Positions 1-6,547 of a stretch of DNA of 12,058 bases are shown piece by piece. The stretch covers positions 1 to 12,058 of the forward strand of contig WTGE01000400.1 of NCBI GenBank assembly GCA_011525445.1, written 5' to 3'. A program made the position numbers and the translations under genes. This DNA comes from Synechococcus sp. CO36386bin_37. Its GTDB lineage: Bacteria > Cyanobacteriota > Cyanobacteriia > PCC-6307 > Cyanobiaceae. Numbering within the stretch: the first letter of the stretch is position 1; every line of letters begins with the position of its first letter. The notes under the pieces were generated by a model. That model was not told the origin of the DNA, made no database searches, and saw only the letters and a program-made list of their open reading frames with translations.

Positions 1-361
1 ACTGAAATGACCACTGGCTGCATAGTAAATCACTATTTCTGGGAAACTCATGATTGATTTTAGTGATCTTAAACGTTGAGTCATTGAGTGCAAGTAGTTG
101 AAGCCTGAAATATTTCAGACGATTTCCGCTCAAGGAGATGGATTGTTCTTTGAAAAAGCCAACGGGCATCGTTTCGCCATTGAATAATGAAATGAGGGCC
201 GTGCGTGTGATACCTGATATAAATTCATTACAATGGTGTTCTATTTTGCTTTCTTCAGAATTGTCTGTAAGTTCAAATATTTGCCCTTTTTTAAGGTGAT
301 ACAATGTATAGTTGTGGTATTCCCTTAATGTTACTGTATTGATGCGTTGATAGAGGATCAT
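1..361 (-). CDS. Unknown AT-rich protein, N-terminal part (runs off left edge)
   Basis: An uninterrupted minus-strand frame starts at ATG 361-359 and stays open to the window edge, giving about 120 residues with no stop. The first residues read MILYQRINTVTLREYHNYTL. An in-frame TAA lies seven codons upstream, so this ATG is the first possible ATG start. No good ribosome site is visible; only a weak GAAG precedes it. I do not recognise the family. Alternating short hydrophobic and polar stretches, with a segment reading RTALISLFNGE near residues 53-63, would suit the beta-rich sensor half of a Crp/Fnr-like regulator, but that is a guess. One line within it (241-300) has 18 G/C of 60, far below the core genes, which suggests acquired DNA or a fast-evolving gene. 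It is transcribed away from aroA across an AT-rich gap. Confidence 0.55.
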   Translation of the reverse strand, partial: MILYQRINTVTLREYHNYTLYHLKKGQIFELTDNSEESKIEHHCNEFISGITRTALISLFNGETMPVGFFKEQSISLSGNRLKYFRLQLLALNDSTFKITKINHEFPRNSDLLCSQWSFQ

Positions 362-868
362 TTGATCTTCAAATTTGTATTATTTGAATCCTTCTGTGTC
401 TTGATTCTGAATCTTTGTGTTTTGGCTTTGCTTACCTGATTCAAGGTTGGTTGTTCTAGGGAGTATTTAATTGCTTGGTTATCAGATTTCACCTTTTCCT
501 TGTTTCTCTCCATTGTTTGATAAAATTATGCTTTTAAGTTGTTGTTTATCGTGCCTAAATTAAAGATTCGATTGAAACATGGACTGCTAGGTTTTGGTGT
601 CTTTCTTATTAATTTGATGAATTTGTGTCATCTCTTTCTTCAATATTCGTATCGTTGTGTGATGCCTGTCACTATCGCTTCGTGATGATTTGGTCCCAGT
701 TTCTTAGTGCAGGCTGGATCTGAGCATGGTTCGTCTGTTGAGCTGTTTCTGAGCATGAGGCGGTTTTTTGTCTCCTTCACAAGAGTTGGTGACATCTTGA
801 GATCTCGGGGGAGTGCAGCTGTAGAACGAGCTCATAGGATCCACCCATTCACAGCAGGCTGTTCAACG
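362..868. other. AT-rich divergent intergenic region upstream of aroA
   Basis: About 500 bp separate the minus-strand unknown gene from the chosen aroA start. The first 340 bp are AT-rich with pyrimidine tracts. Only weak structure is visible: a 5-bp inverted repeat at 616-620/628-632 and a short GTGA/TCAC pair near 662-673. I find no tRNA, no convincing promoter and no repeat array. From 707 the aroA frame is already open, beginning with a GTG, but the 54 extra codons do not look like EPSP synthase sequence. The region probably carries promoters for both flanking genes. Confidence 0.5.
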
Positions 869-2188
869 GTGTCTGGATCAAATGGCTCCCCCAGGGATCT
901 GAAGGCAGGTGGCAGTCTCAGGGGTCGAGTTCGCGTTCCAGGCGATAAATCCATCTCTCATCGCGCTCTGTTATTTGGTGCGATTGCTGAGGGTACGACC
1001 ACCATTGAGGGGCTCCTGCCTGCAGAGGATCCCATCAGCACCGCAGCCTGCCTGCGCTCCATGGGAACCATCATTTCTCCTGTTGAGGCGGGTGAGCTGG
1101 TCACCGTTGACGGGGTGGGTCTCGATGGTTTGCAGGAACCATCAGAGATTCTTGATTGTGGAAACTCTGGCACCACCATGCGTCTGATGCTCGGTCTCTT
1201 GGCTGGTCGGGAGGGTCGTCATTTTGTGCTTTCGGGTGACGCTTCGTTACGCCGTCGTCCGATGAACAGAGTCGGGCAGCCTCTCTCCGTGCTTGGTGCA
1301 GATGTCCGCGGACGTGATGGAGGAAATCTGGCACCGCTTTCGGTTCAGGGGCAAAAGCTCAGAGGAGCTGTTGTGGGGACACCAGTGGCCAGCGCTCAGG
1401 TGAAATCAGCCCTCCTGCTGGCGGCCCTCACAGCGGAGGGGCCAACGAGCGTGATCGAACCTGCCCACTCCCGTGATCACAGTGAGCGGATGCTGAAAGC
1501 TTTCGGTGCCGACCTTGAAGTCGGCGGTGAGATGGGTCGCCATATTTTGGTTCGCCCGGGTTCGATTCTGAAGGGTCAGCACATTGTGGTCCCCGGTGAT
1601 ATCAGCTCCGCGGCCTTCTGGCTCGTAGCTGGCGCACTTGTTCCTGGAGCTGAGATCACGGTTGAGAATGTTGGTTTGAATCCCACGCGCACAGGCATTC
1701 TTGAGGTACTGAAGATGATGGGTGCCTCAATCGAAGAGCTGAATTGCCGTGATGTCGCCGGCGAACCCGTTGGTGATCTGCTGGTGCGCCATGGCCCACT
1801 CAAGGCCTTTTCCTTTGGGGAGGAAATCATGCCTCGACTGGTGGATGAAGTGCCGATCCTGAGTGTCGCAGCCTGTTTCTGTGATGGTGAAAGTCGCATC
1901 AGCGGTGCTGCCGAACTGCGGGTGAAAGAGACGGATCGTCTTGCTGTGATGGCAAGGCAGCTCAAGGCCATGGGAGCTGATCTGGATGAGCGTTCTGATG
2001 GACTCACGATCCGAGGAGGTCGAACGCTCCAAGGTGCTGCATTGGACAGCGAGACGGATCACAGGGTGGCCATGAGCCTCGCGATTGCTGGTTTGATGGC
2101 TGATGGAGATTCAACGATTGCTCGCAGTGAGGCTGCTGCTGTGAGCTATCCCACGTTCTGGGACGATCTTGGTCGATTGCGACGGTGA
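869..2188 (+). CDS. aroA: 3-phosphoshikimate 1-carboxyvinyltransferase (EPSP synthase)
   Basis: This enzyme joins shikimate-3-phosphate and phosphoenolpyruvate to form EPSP, the sixth step of the shikimate pathway, in the cytosol. The protein is 439 aa from GTG 869, the usual family length. Landmarks are PGDKSISHR at residues 24-32 (Lys27), GNSGTTMRL near 98-106, SAQVK at 175-179, RDHSE at 202-206, NPTR at 271-274, DEVPIL at 326-331 (catalytic Asp326) and RVKETDRL at 351-358 (Glu354). The set GDKS, SAQVK, RDHSE and NPTR matches the signature described for class II EPSP synthases, the Agrobacterium CP4-like, more glyphosate-tolerant group. That class is inferred from motifs only. The same frame is open back to a GTG at 707, and an internal ATG occurs at 755; I prefer 869 because homology-like sequence begins just after it, although no strong ribosome site is seen. 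The next gene starts 9 nt after the stop, suggesting cotranscription. Confidence 0.95.
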   Translation: MSGSNGSPRDLKAGGSLRGRVRVPGDKSISHRALLFGAIAEGTTTIEGLLPAEDPISTAACLRSMGTIISPVEAGELVTVDGVGLDGLQEPSEILDCGNSGTTMRLMLGLLAGREGRHFVLSGDASLRRRPMNRVGQPLSVLGADVRGRDGGNLAPLSVQGQKLRGAVVGTPVASAQVKSALLLAALTAEGPTSVIEPAHSRDHSERMLKAFGADLEVGGEMGRHILVRPGSILKGQHIVVPGDISSAAFWLVAGALVPGAEITVENVGLNPTRTGILEVLKMMGASIEELNCRDVAGEPVGDLLVRHGPLKAFSFGEEIMPRLVDEVPILSVAACFCDGESRISGAAELRVKETDRLAVMARQLKAMGADLDERSDGLTIRGGRTLQGAALDSETDHRVAMSLAIAGLMADGDSTIARSEAAAVSYPTFWDDLGRLRR

Positions 2189-2197
2189 GGGGCGTTC

Positions 2198-3091
2198 GTG
2201 CTCAGTGCATGCACGACTGCAGACGGAAGCTTCAGTTTGCACAGCGGATTCTTCGATGAAGATTTTCACAGTTCCGAAGGCGCTTTAGACGAAGCCAATT
2301 TCAAGTTTGTGCGTCCTTCACAACTGGAACGGTTCAACAACAGCTGTCAGCTAAGGGTTCTCGATGTTTGCTTTGGCATGGGATACAACACTGCCGCGTT
2401 GTTAACGTCGCTGCGTTCTGATTCTTCTCCAACCCTTGAATGTTGGGCCCTGGAATTGGATCATCGACCTCTGGAAATCGCTGTGGCTGAGCCTGAATTT
2501 CTGGCACTCTGGCCTGAACCTGTTCAGCAGGCCCTTCTCGCGTTGTCTGAGAGGGGCTGCTGGCACGATCTGGTTCAGCGTCAGTCAGTGCGAATGCTCT
2601 GGGGCGATGCGCGGCAACAGTTAGGGCAAGTCCCAAATCATTTGCGCTTTGATCTGATCTTCCTCGATGCTTTTTCCCCAGGGAAATGTCCTCAGCTCTG
2701 GAGTGTGGAGTTTCTGCGACAACTTGCTGAGTGGCTTGCGCCGGGGGGACGACTGCTCACCTATTGCCGCGCTGCAGCAGTGAGAAACAGCTTGCTGGAT
2801 GCTGGCCTGGAACTGCGTTCCCTCCTTCCTAAACCTGGAATGGGTTCGGGCTGGAGTTCCGGAACCCTGGCTTTTCGTCCTTCAGGCCAGCATCAACTAG
2901 ATCCCACTGGTCCGGGTTGGTCTGGTTTGAGCGCCATGGAGCAGGAGCATCTGTTGACACGTGCTGGCGTGCCCTATCGCGATCCGACTGGCCAGGAATC
3001 TGCGGCCTTGATCCTGAAACGACGGGCAGACGAGCAGGCTTCGGTTGATCGTCTGAGTACGAGCGCTTGGCAACGGAAGTGGAAGACCTGA
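2198..3091 (+). CDS. MnmC-like tRNA wobble-uridine methyltransferase (MnmC2/DUF752 type)
   Basis: This is a 297-aa SAM-dependent methyltransferase of the MnmC methyltransferase-domain family. In bifunctional MnmC this domain converts 5-aminomethyl- to 5-methylaminomethyl-(2-thio)uridine at tRNA position 34. SAM motif I is VLDVCFGMGYN at residues 54-64; an acidic residue follows strand two in ALELD (84-88). GDARQQL follows at 136-142, and the family motif LDAFSPGKCPQLW at 156-168 corresponds to the D-x-F-x-P active region. The C-terminal GVPYRDP segment near 257-263 is also typical of cyanobacterial members as I recall them. The FAD oxidase half of E. coli MnmC is absent, so this is a stand-alone methyltransferase. 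The GTG start at 2198 is supported by GAGGGG at 2187-2192, which overlaps the aroA stop. The short gap puts it in one unit with aroA. Family is well supported; the exact tRNA substrate is inferred. Confidence 0.85.
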   Translation: MLSACTTADGSFSLHSGFFDEDFHSSEGALDEANFKFVRPSQLERFNNSCQLRVLDVCFGMGYNTAALLTSLRSDSSPTLECWALELDHRPLEIAVAEPEFLALWPEPVQQALLALSERGCWHDLVQRQSVRMLWGDARQQLGQVPNHLRFDLIFLDAFSPGKCPQLWSVEFLRQLAEWLAPGGRLLTYCRAAAVRNSLLDAGLELRSLLPKPGMGSGWSSGTLAFRPSGQHQLDPTGPGWSGLSAMEQEHLLTRAGVPYRDPTGQESAALILKRRADEQASVDRLSTSAWQRKWKT

Positions 3092-3187
3092 CGGTTGATT
3101 CATTGAGTTGATTCAGTGCCGGGTTTGCCGGCTCGCTCCTTCGTGTTTGGATTGCCGTGTCCGTCCTGAACACGAGGGGCGTTATCC

Positions 3188-3493
3188 ATGTTGCGTCTGT
3201 GCCTGATCACCAGCGTCGTTTCCTGCCTGATGGGCGGACCTTCCGCTGCTGTTCCTGCTCTGGATGATCTTGAACTCAAGTTTCAAGGGGAAGCCAAGGG
3301 TTGGTTGAATGCCACGTGTACGTACTACGGTCTTGGCTGGCTTCAGCAGGACGATGCGCGTTCAGCACTGGACCGTCTCATGCGTCTGATCCGAGCCCAT
3401 CAGCTGAATCCAGATGCATCAAACGAATTGAAATCGGCCGCATTGGAGCGAGATCCAGGTTGTCAAGCCATCTGGCCATCCTCACAGGATTGA
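3188..3493 (+). CDS. Small secreted hypothetical protein
   Basis: A 101-aa protein starts at ATG 3188, with GAGG at 3174-3177 about 10 nt upstream, a convincing ribosome site. Residues 1-21 form a short signal peptide: a basic residue at 3, a hydrophobic core LCLITSVVSCLM, and small residues PSAA before the likely cleavage near 21. The mature part has two cysteines (Cys44 and Cys92) that could form a disulfide. It also has an aromatic patch CTYYGLGWLQQ at 44-54 and a helical stretch ARSALDRLMRLIRA at 57-70. I do not recognise a named family; it reads like one of the small periplasmic proteins common in marine Synechococcus. It lies 96 nt after the methyltransferase gene and is convergent with the COQ4-like gene, 65 nt away. 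No strong terminator is visible. Confidence 0.75.
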   Translation: MLRLCLITSVVSCLMGGPSAAVPALDDLELKFQGEAKGWLNATCTYYGLGWLQQDDARSALDRLMRLIRAHQLNPDASNELKSAALERDPGCQAIWPSSQD

Positions 3494-3558
3494 GATGTTT
3501 TTTGAATGGCTCGAAGGTCAGCGCTCTGTCGGACCTGCTGCTGATTTCGGAGGGCGAT

Positions 3559-4569
3559 CTACCAGCACAGGCTGGAATCCGCCACTCCCTTCAGTGGGGG
3601 GCGGACGTTGAATCGTTCACGCAGTTCGTTCAGGGGCAGTGTTGCCTGTTCGAGATGATCGATTGTGCTGAAGTCGTGGTTGCAGTTTGAGCCTCGAGCG
3701 AACGCATCGGCGAGCATCTCTGGAGCTCCCTCCAACGTCATGACACCCCGTTTGCCTTCTAATCCATCAAAGGGATCGCCATCAGCTCCGACGGGTTCAT
3801 ATTGAGCGCTGTGCCCGGGTTTGAACACACCAGCTTCATGAATCAGGAAATTGGTCAATGACGCCATCCAGTTGGCATCGCAGTCATTCATGGCCAATTT
3901 AAAGGCTCCTAAACACATTTCTCCAATTCCTGTTGGTTCATAGCCCGCGATCACATGATTCATGTCGTGGCAGACGTAGTATCCAGGATTAATGGATGTT
4001 CTGGTCGGTAGAGTCATGCCATTACGATGATAAAACTCTACAAATTCACGTCCTAAAGTGCCTGATTTCATGGATGAGCAGGCGTCGAGTCTGGTGAAAA
4101 ATTGTTCGTCGTATTGACGGCTACCTTCATGATTGAAATGATCGGGTCCATGTTTCTCTTGTAAGGCTAAAAAATAGGTTTCATAACGTCTGATGTAATC
4201 GGTTGTGGTTTCTAGTGCTGAATGATCCATCATGGTTCGGCAGACCGTGAGCGCATCACCTTGTTGTTCGAGTTGTTGGGCAGATTGTTCGAGCTTCTCC
4301 TGCTGTTGTGAGGATTTTGGGTGCCTACACAGGTCAAGCATCACCGCGAGTTGGATGTATCTCCTCCGAGATGCATGGTCCGGCACGAGGCTGGCCAGTT
4401 GGCATTGGCTGATCGGTTGCAGATTCTGAAAGTCTTCAAGAGGAATGTGCAAAATTCCATGCCCTATGGCCCGCAGAACGTTGCGTTGTTCGCTTGTGCC
4501 CGAATCACCGCAATCGATCAAATCCTTCAGGCCAGAGGCAAAGGCTGAGCAGGTCTGACTGTCAAGCAT
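3559..4569 (-). CDS. COQ4-family-like metalloprotein with N-terminal helical extension
   Basis: The 336-aa protein has a C-terminal region, roughly 165-325, that reads like COQ4. A segment beginning GTLGREFVEF (170-179) leads into HDMNHVIAGYEPTGIGE at 201-217. This gives the zinc-ligand pattern HDxxH, eleven residues, then E (His201, Asp202, His205, Glu217). The end, LPLNELRERFNVRPP at 311-325, resembles the COQ4 C-terminus. COQ4 acts in ubiquinone synthesis, where it was recently assigned C1 oxidative decarboxylation of the ring. Cyanobacteria normally make plastoquinone, so the substrate here is unknown. Residues 1-135 are helical with Gln/Glu-rich SSQQQEKLEQ at 86-95 and resemble a TerB-like domain only loosely. 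No membrane segment is seen. The start is ATG 4569-4567; no good ribosome site precedes it, only an A-rich leader. The gene stands alone, convergent with the secreted protein and divergent from the kinase. Family call about 0.75; function open. Confidence 0.8.
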   Translation of the reverse strand: MLDSQTCSAFASGLKDLIDCGDSGTSEQRNVLRAIGHGILHIPLEDFQNLQPISQCQLASLVPDHASRRRYIQLAVMLDLCRHPKSSQQQEKLEQSAQQLEQQGDALTVCRTMMDHSALETTTDYIRRYETYFLALQEKHGPDHFNHEGSRQYDEQFFTRLDACSSMKSGTLGREFVEFYHRNGMTLPTRTSINPGYYVCHDMNHVIAGYEPTGIGEMCLGAFKLAMNDCDANWMASLTNFLIHEAGVFKPGHSAQYEPVGADGDPFDGLEGKRGVMTLEGAPEMLADAFARGSNCNHDFSTIDHLEQATLPLNELRERFNVRPPLKGVADSSLCW

Positions 4570-5246
4570 CGGGTTAAATTTTTTTTCATGTTAGACACGG
4601 TTGTTCGTTTCTGGAGTTGTCAACCTGAGATGTAAGTGGGGCCCGCTCTGGATTATTATTTTGGGTTCAGATTTTTTTGGAGCAATTAATATGTGGCTCG
4701 GGATGATTGATTCTCGTAGATTAATAATGTTTATTTAGCCTGTTGTTTTGAGCTGCTGAATGGGAACTGTTGAATCCCATCGGGCTGTTTCCTTTTGCCC
4801 ATGGATTGTTTGTTTTTCGCTGATGCGCGATCACGTATCAATGATGGATTCGTGAATGTCTGGCGGCCTTGTTCCTTGTTCTGCTGGAGCTCGTCATCTC
4901 CCCGCTCAGGGCAACGCGACCTATCGCACTCTCAATTAATGAAGTTCAACGGGTTCGACGGCGATGCGCAAGTGCATTCCTACTTTTTATCTATCGGTCT
5001 CAGCTTTTCCGACCGAGACGACCTAACGCCAATGACCTGCAAATGGGTGTTGCAGTTAACGAGCAGTCAGAATCTAAAGTAACCCTTGCAGTGACAAAAC
5101 CCTTGACGACAGTGGTCAATGCTTACTTTTCTGTCTTTCGTGGGATTTTAGATCATTTGGGAGAGCGCTTGAATGGCATTCAAGGGGTCAGGGATTCGCT
5201 TCCAATTAGCAATACTATTGAGAACAGCCGTTTAAAATGAACTCAA
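4570..5246. other. Long region mostly without a confident gene
   Basis: This segment holds the upstream region of the COQ4-like gene and leads into the kinase control region. Composition is uneven: 4570-4760 is AT-rich with T tracts, 4861-4920 has 36 G/C of 60, then GC falls again (25 of 60 at 5101-5160). A 6-bp inverted repeat ATGGGA/TCCCAT sits at 4760-4765/4775-4780 with a T-rich stretch after it and could be a weak hairpin. Only one doubtful ORF (4869-5240, listed separately) is present. I see no tRNA, transposase fragment or CRISPR. Confidence 0.45.
4869..5240 (+). CDS. Doubtful small ORF, possibly a signal-anchored protein or gene remnant
   Basis: A 123-codon frame opens with TTG 4869 and ends at TGA 5238-5240. 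The first residues (FLVLLELVISPL) form a hydrophobic stretch that could be a signal or anchor; the rest is Arg-rich (RVRRRCAS near 27-34) and then ordinary (TKPLTTVV, FRGILDHLGERL). There is no ribosome site before the TTG. The only ATG in frame is at 5043, also without one, and the frame is closed upstream by TGA 4842-4844. I do not recognise any family. It lies just before the repeat array that precedes the kinase gene and on the same strand. It could be a real lineage-specific gene, the 3' part of a decayed gene, or chance. Confidence 0.2.
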   Translation: MFLVLLELVISPLRATRPIALSINEVQRVRRRCASAFLLFIYRSQLFRPRRPNANDLQMGVAVNEQSESKVTLAVTKPLTTVVNAYFSVFRGILDHLGERLNGIQGVRDSLPISNTIENSRLK

Positions 5247-5287
5247 TGAGATTTAGGTGAGATTTGGCTGAGATCTTTGTGGATTTT
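5247..5287. repeat. Four tandem 8-bp repeats at 11-bp phase (possible regulator-binding array)
   Basis: Units are TGAGATTT at 5247-5254, TGAGATTT at 5258-5265, TGAGATCT at 5269-5276 and the degenerate TGGATTTT at 5280-5287, each separated by 3 bp. The start-to-start spacing is exactly 11 bp, about one helical turn. This layout is characteristic of direct-repeat sites bound by OmpR/PhoB-family response regulators, such as the Pho box, although the unit sequence is not the Pho-box consensus. It lies directly after the doubtful ORF and about 130-170 bp upstream of the kinase ATG. Confidence 0.5.
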
Positions 5288-5291
5288 GCGA

Positions 5292-5342
5292 CCAGCAATA
5301 GCTCATCCCCGAATAGAGCTCTGGTATTGCTTGTATCAAGCA
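5292..5342 (+). promoter_or_regulatory. Overlapping inverted repeats upstream of the kinase gene
   Basis: Three pairings compete. AGCAATAGCTC (5294-5304) can pair with GAGC (5316-5319) and TATTGCT (5325-5331), with a 5-nt bulge. CCAG (5292-5295) and AGCTC (5300-5304) can pair instead with GAGCTCTGG (5316-5324). TGCTTG (5328-5333) pairs with CAAGCA (5337-5342) around a 3-nt loop and overlaps the right arm of the first pairing. No T tract follows, so this is not a simple terminator. It could be an operator or a structured leader if transcription starts upstream. Confidence 0.3.
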
Positions 5343-5352
5343 TTACAATGAG

Positions 5353-5380
5353 TTGCTACAGATTCAATTTTATTTAGGAT
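5353..5380 (+). promoter_or_regulatory. Candidate sigma-70-type promoter for the kinase-regulator pair
   Basis: TTGCTA at 5353-5358 and TAGGAT at 5375-5380 are separated by 16 bp. Each matches its consensus hexamer (TTGACA, TATAAT) at four of six positions. The kinase ATG is 40 bp beyond the -10, allowing a short leader with the AAGGA ribosome site. In AT-rich DNA such matches arise by chance, so this is only a candidate. Confidence 0.3.
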
Positions 5381-5419
5381 AGCTATTGTGGAATATATGC
5401 TTTTCGCAAGGAAGAAGAA

Positions 5420-6547
5420 ATGAGACTTGTAGAAAAAAAGCTGGTGGGTAATACGGAGCAAAACCTACGCGAGATGATCGCTGCCACGCCCTCGTGTCTA
5501 AAAATTGTTGACAAGGAAGGGAAGTTGCTTGCAATGAACCCACAGGGGATACAGCTTATTGAAGCAGCGGACGAAGAAAGTGTCGTTGGTGCTGACGTGT
5601 ACTCTCTCGTGCAAGAAGACCATAGAGAAAGCTTTATTAAGCTGAATAAAAACGTATGTTCTGGCGAAAATGGGCATTTGATTTTCGAAATTATAGGATT
5701 GGAGGGCACTAGAAGATGGATGGAAACGTACGCCGCGCCCTACGTGCTAACAAACGGCGAGTATGCTCAAATAGCCATAACAAATGATATAACGGAAAAG
5801 GTAGAAAGAGAGAAAGAGATTGAGCTTCAAAGACAAGCGCTTATTGGTTCTACTCGTCTAGCCTCTTTGGGTGAAATGGCCGGTGGTATTGCTCACGAGA
5901 TTAATAATCCATTAGGTATTATCATGGGAATTGCTGGTCATCTGAGACTGCATACGAGGCGCCAAGGTATTCAGGACGAACTGCTTGAAGAAGGATTTGA
6001 TCGCATCGAGGAAACTGTTAAAAGAATTTCTTCTATAATAAAAGGTTTGAGAAGTTTTTCAAGGGATACTAGCAACGAAAATTTTAAGATTGTCAAATTA
6101 TCGCACATTGTGTCGGAAACGCTCGAACTCACAAGAGAAAAGGCTAAAAATAACAATATCGATCTTCATTGCAGTATTGATGTTGATGCGTTCATCTCCT
6201 GTCAGCCAGTACAGATATCACAGGTGATAATGAATCTGTTTATCAATTCTATGCATGCTGTCAGATTATTAGACGAAAAGTGGATATCCTTAGAAACAGA
6301 ACAAAAGTCTGATGGTTATATCCATCTTAAAATTACAGATAGCGGAAAGGGAATTCCTGCGGAACATCGATCCAAGATAATGGAACCCTTTTTTACGACA
6401 AAACCCCTAGGACAAGGCACAGGGCTGGGATTATCAATCTCTGCAGGTATTATAAAAACACACAGCGGGAGTCTGGACCTCAATTCTCAGTCTCCCAACA
6501 CGCAATTCATAATCGGCCTTCCAATCGTTGACGAAGAAAATGAGTAA
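5420..6547 (+). CDS. Soluble PAS-domain sensor histidine kinase
   Basis: This 375-aa kinase probably senses a cytosolic signal through its PAS domain and phosphorylates the regulator encoded next. ATG 5420 follows AAGGAAG (5408-5414), a strong ribosome site. A PAS domain spans about 13-125, including LKIVDKEGKLLAMN (27-40) and the terminal ITNDITEK (120-127). A short linker helix follows, then the dimerisation/H-box LGEMAGGIAHEINNPLG (150-166) with phospho-acceptor His159. The ATPase domain shows the N box VIMNLFIN (269-276, Asn276), G1 DSGKG (307-311), F box EPFFTTK (322-328) and G2 GQGTGLGLSI (331-340). All catalytic motifs are intact. No membrane span is present. This NtrB-like kinase layout is common. 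GC is very low (18 of 60 at 6001-6060, 21 of 60 at 6241-6300) and AGA, ATA and AAA codons are frequent, unlike glmU or murF, which points to horizontal acquisition. Confidence 0.93.
   Translation: MRLVEKKLVGNTEQNLREMIAATPSCLKIVDKEGKLLAMNPQGIQLIEAADEESVVGADVYSLVQEDHRESFIKLNKNVCSGENGHLIFEIIGLEGTRRWMETYAAPYVLTNGEYAQIAITNDITEKVEREKEIELQRQALIGSTRLASLGEMAGGIAHEINNPLGIIMGIAGHLRLHTRRQGIQDELLEEGFDRIEETVKRISSIIKGLRSFSRDTSNENFKIVKLSHIVSETLELTREKAKNNNIDLHCSIDVDAFISCQPVQISQVIMNLFINSMHAVRLLDEKWISLETEQKSDGYIHLKITDSGKGIPAEHRSKIMEPFFTTKPLGQGTGLGLSISAGIIKTHSGSLDLNSQSPNTQFIIGLPIVDEENE

Noticed and set aside
3118..3132. GCCGG/CCGGC hairpin between the methyltransferase and secreted-protein genes
   Set aside because: A 5-bp stem with no T tract; could form but gives no evidence of termination.
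3481..3503. CTCA/TGAG stem followed by six T residues after the secreted-protein gene
   Set aside because: The stem is only 4 bp and includes the stop codon; too weak to call a terminator.
3562..3596. Two short perfect hairpins (CCAGC/GCTGG and CCACT/AGTGG) at the end of the COQ4-like gene
   Set aside because: Both lie within coding sequence before the stop in the gene's own direction and lack a U tail.
3301..3690. A 129-codon plus-strand frame overlapping the secreted-protein gene and the COQ4-like gene
   Set aside because: It overlaps two better-supported genes in other frames, lacks a ribosome site and gives a low-complexity product.
4795..5082. A 95-codon frame starting just before ATG 4800
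   Set aside because: Composition is not protein-like (Ser/Cys-rich start), there is no ribosome site, and it overlaps another doubtful frame.
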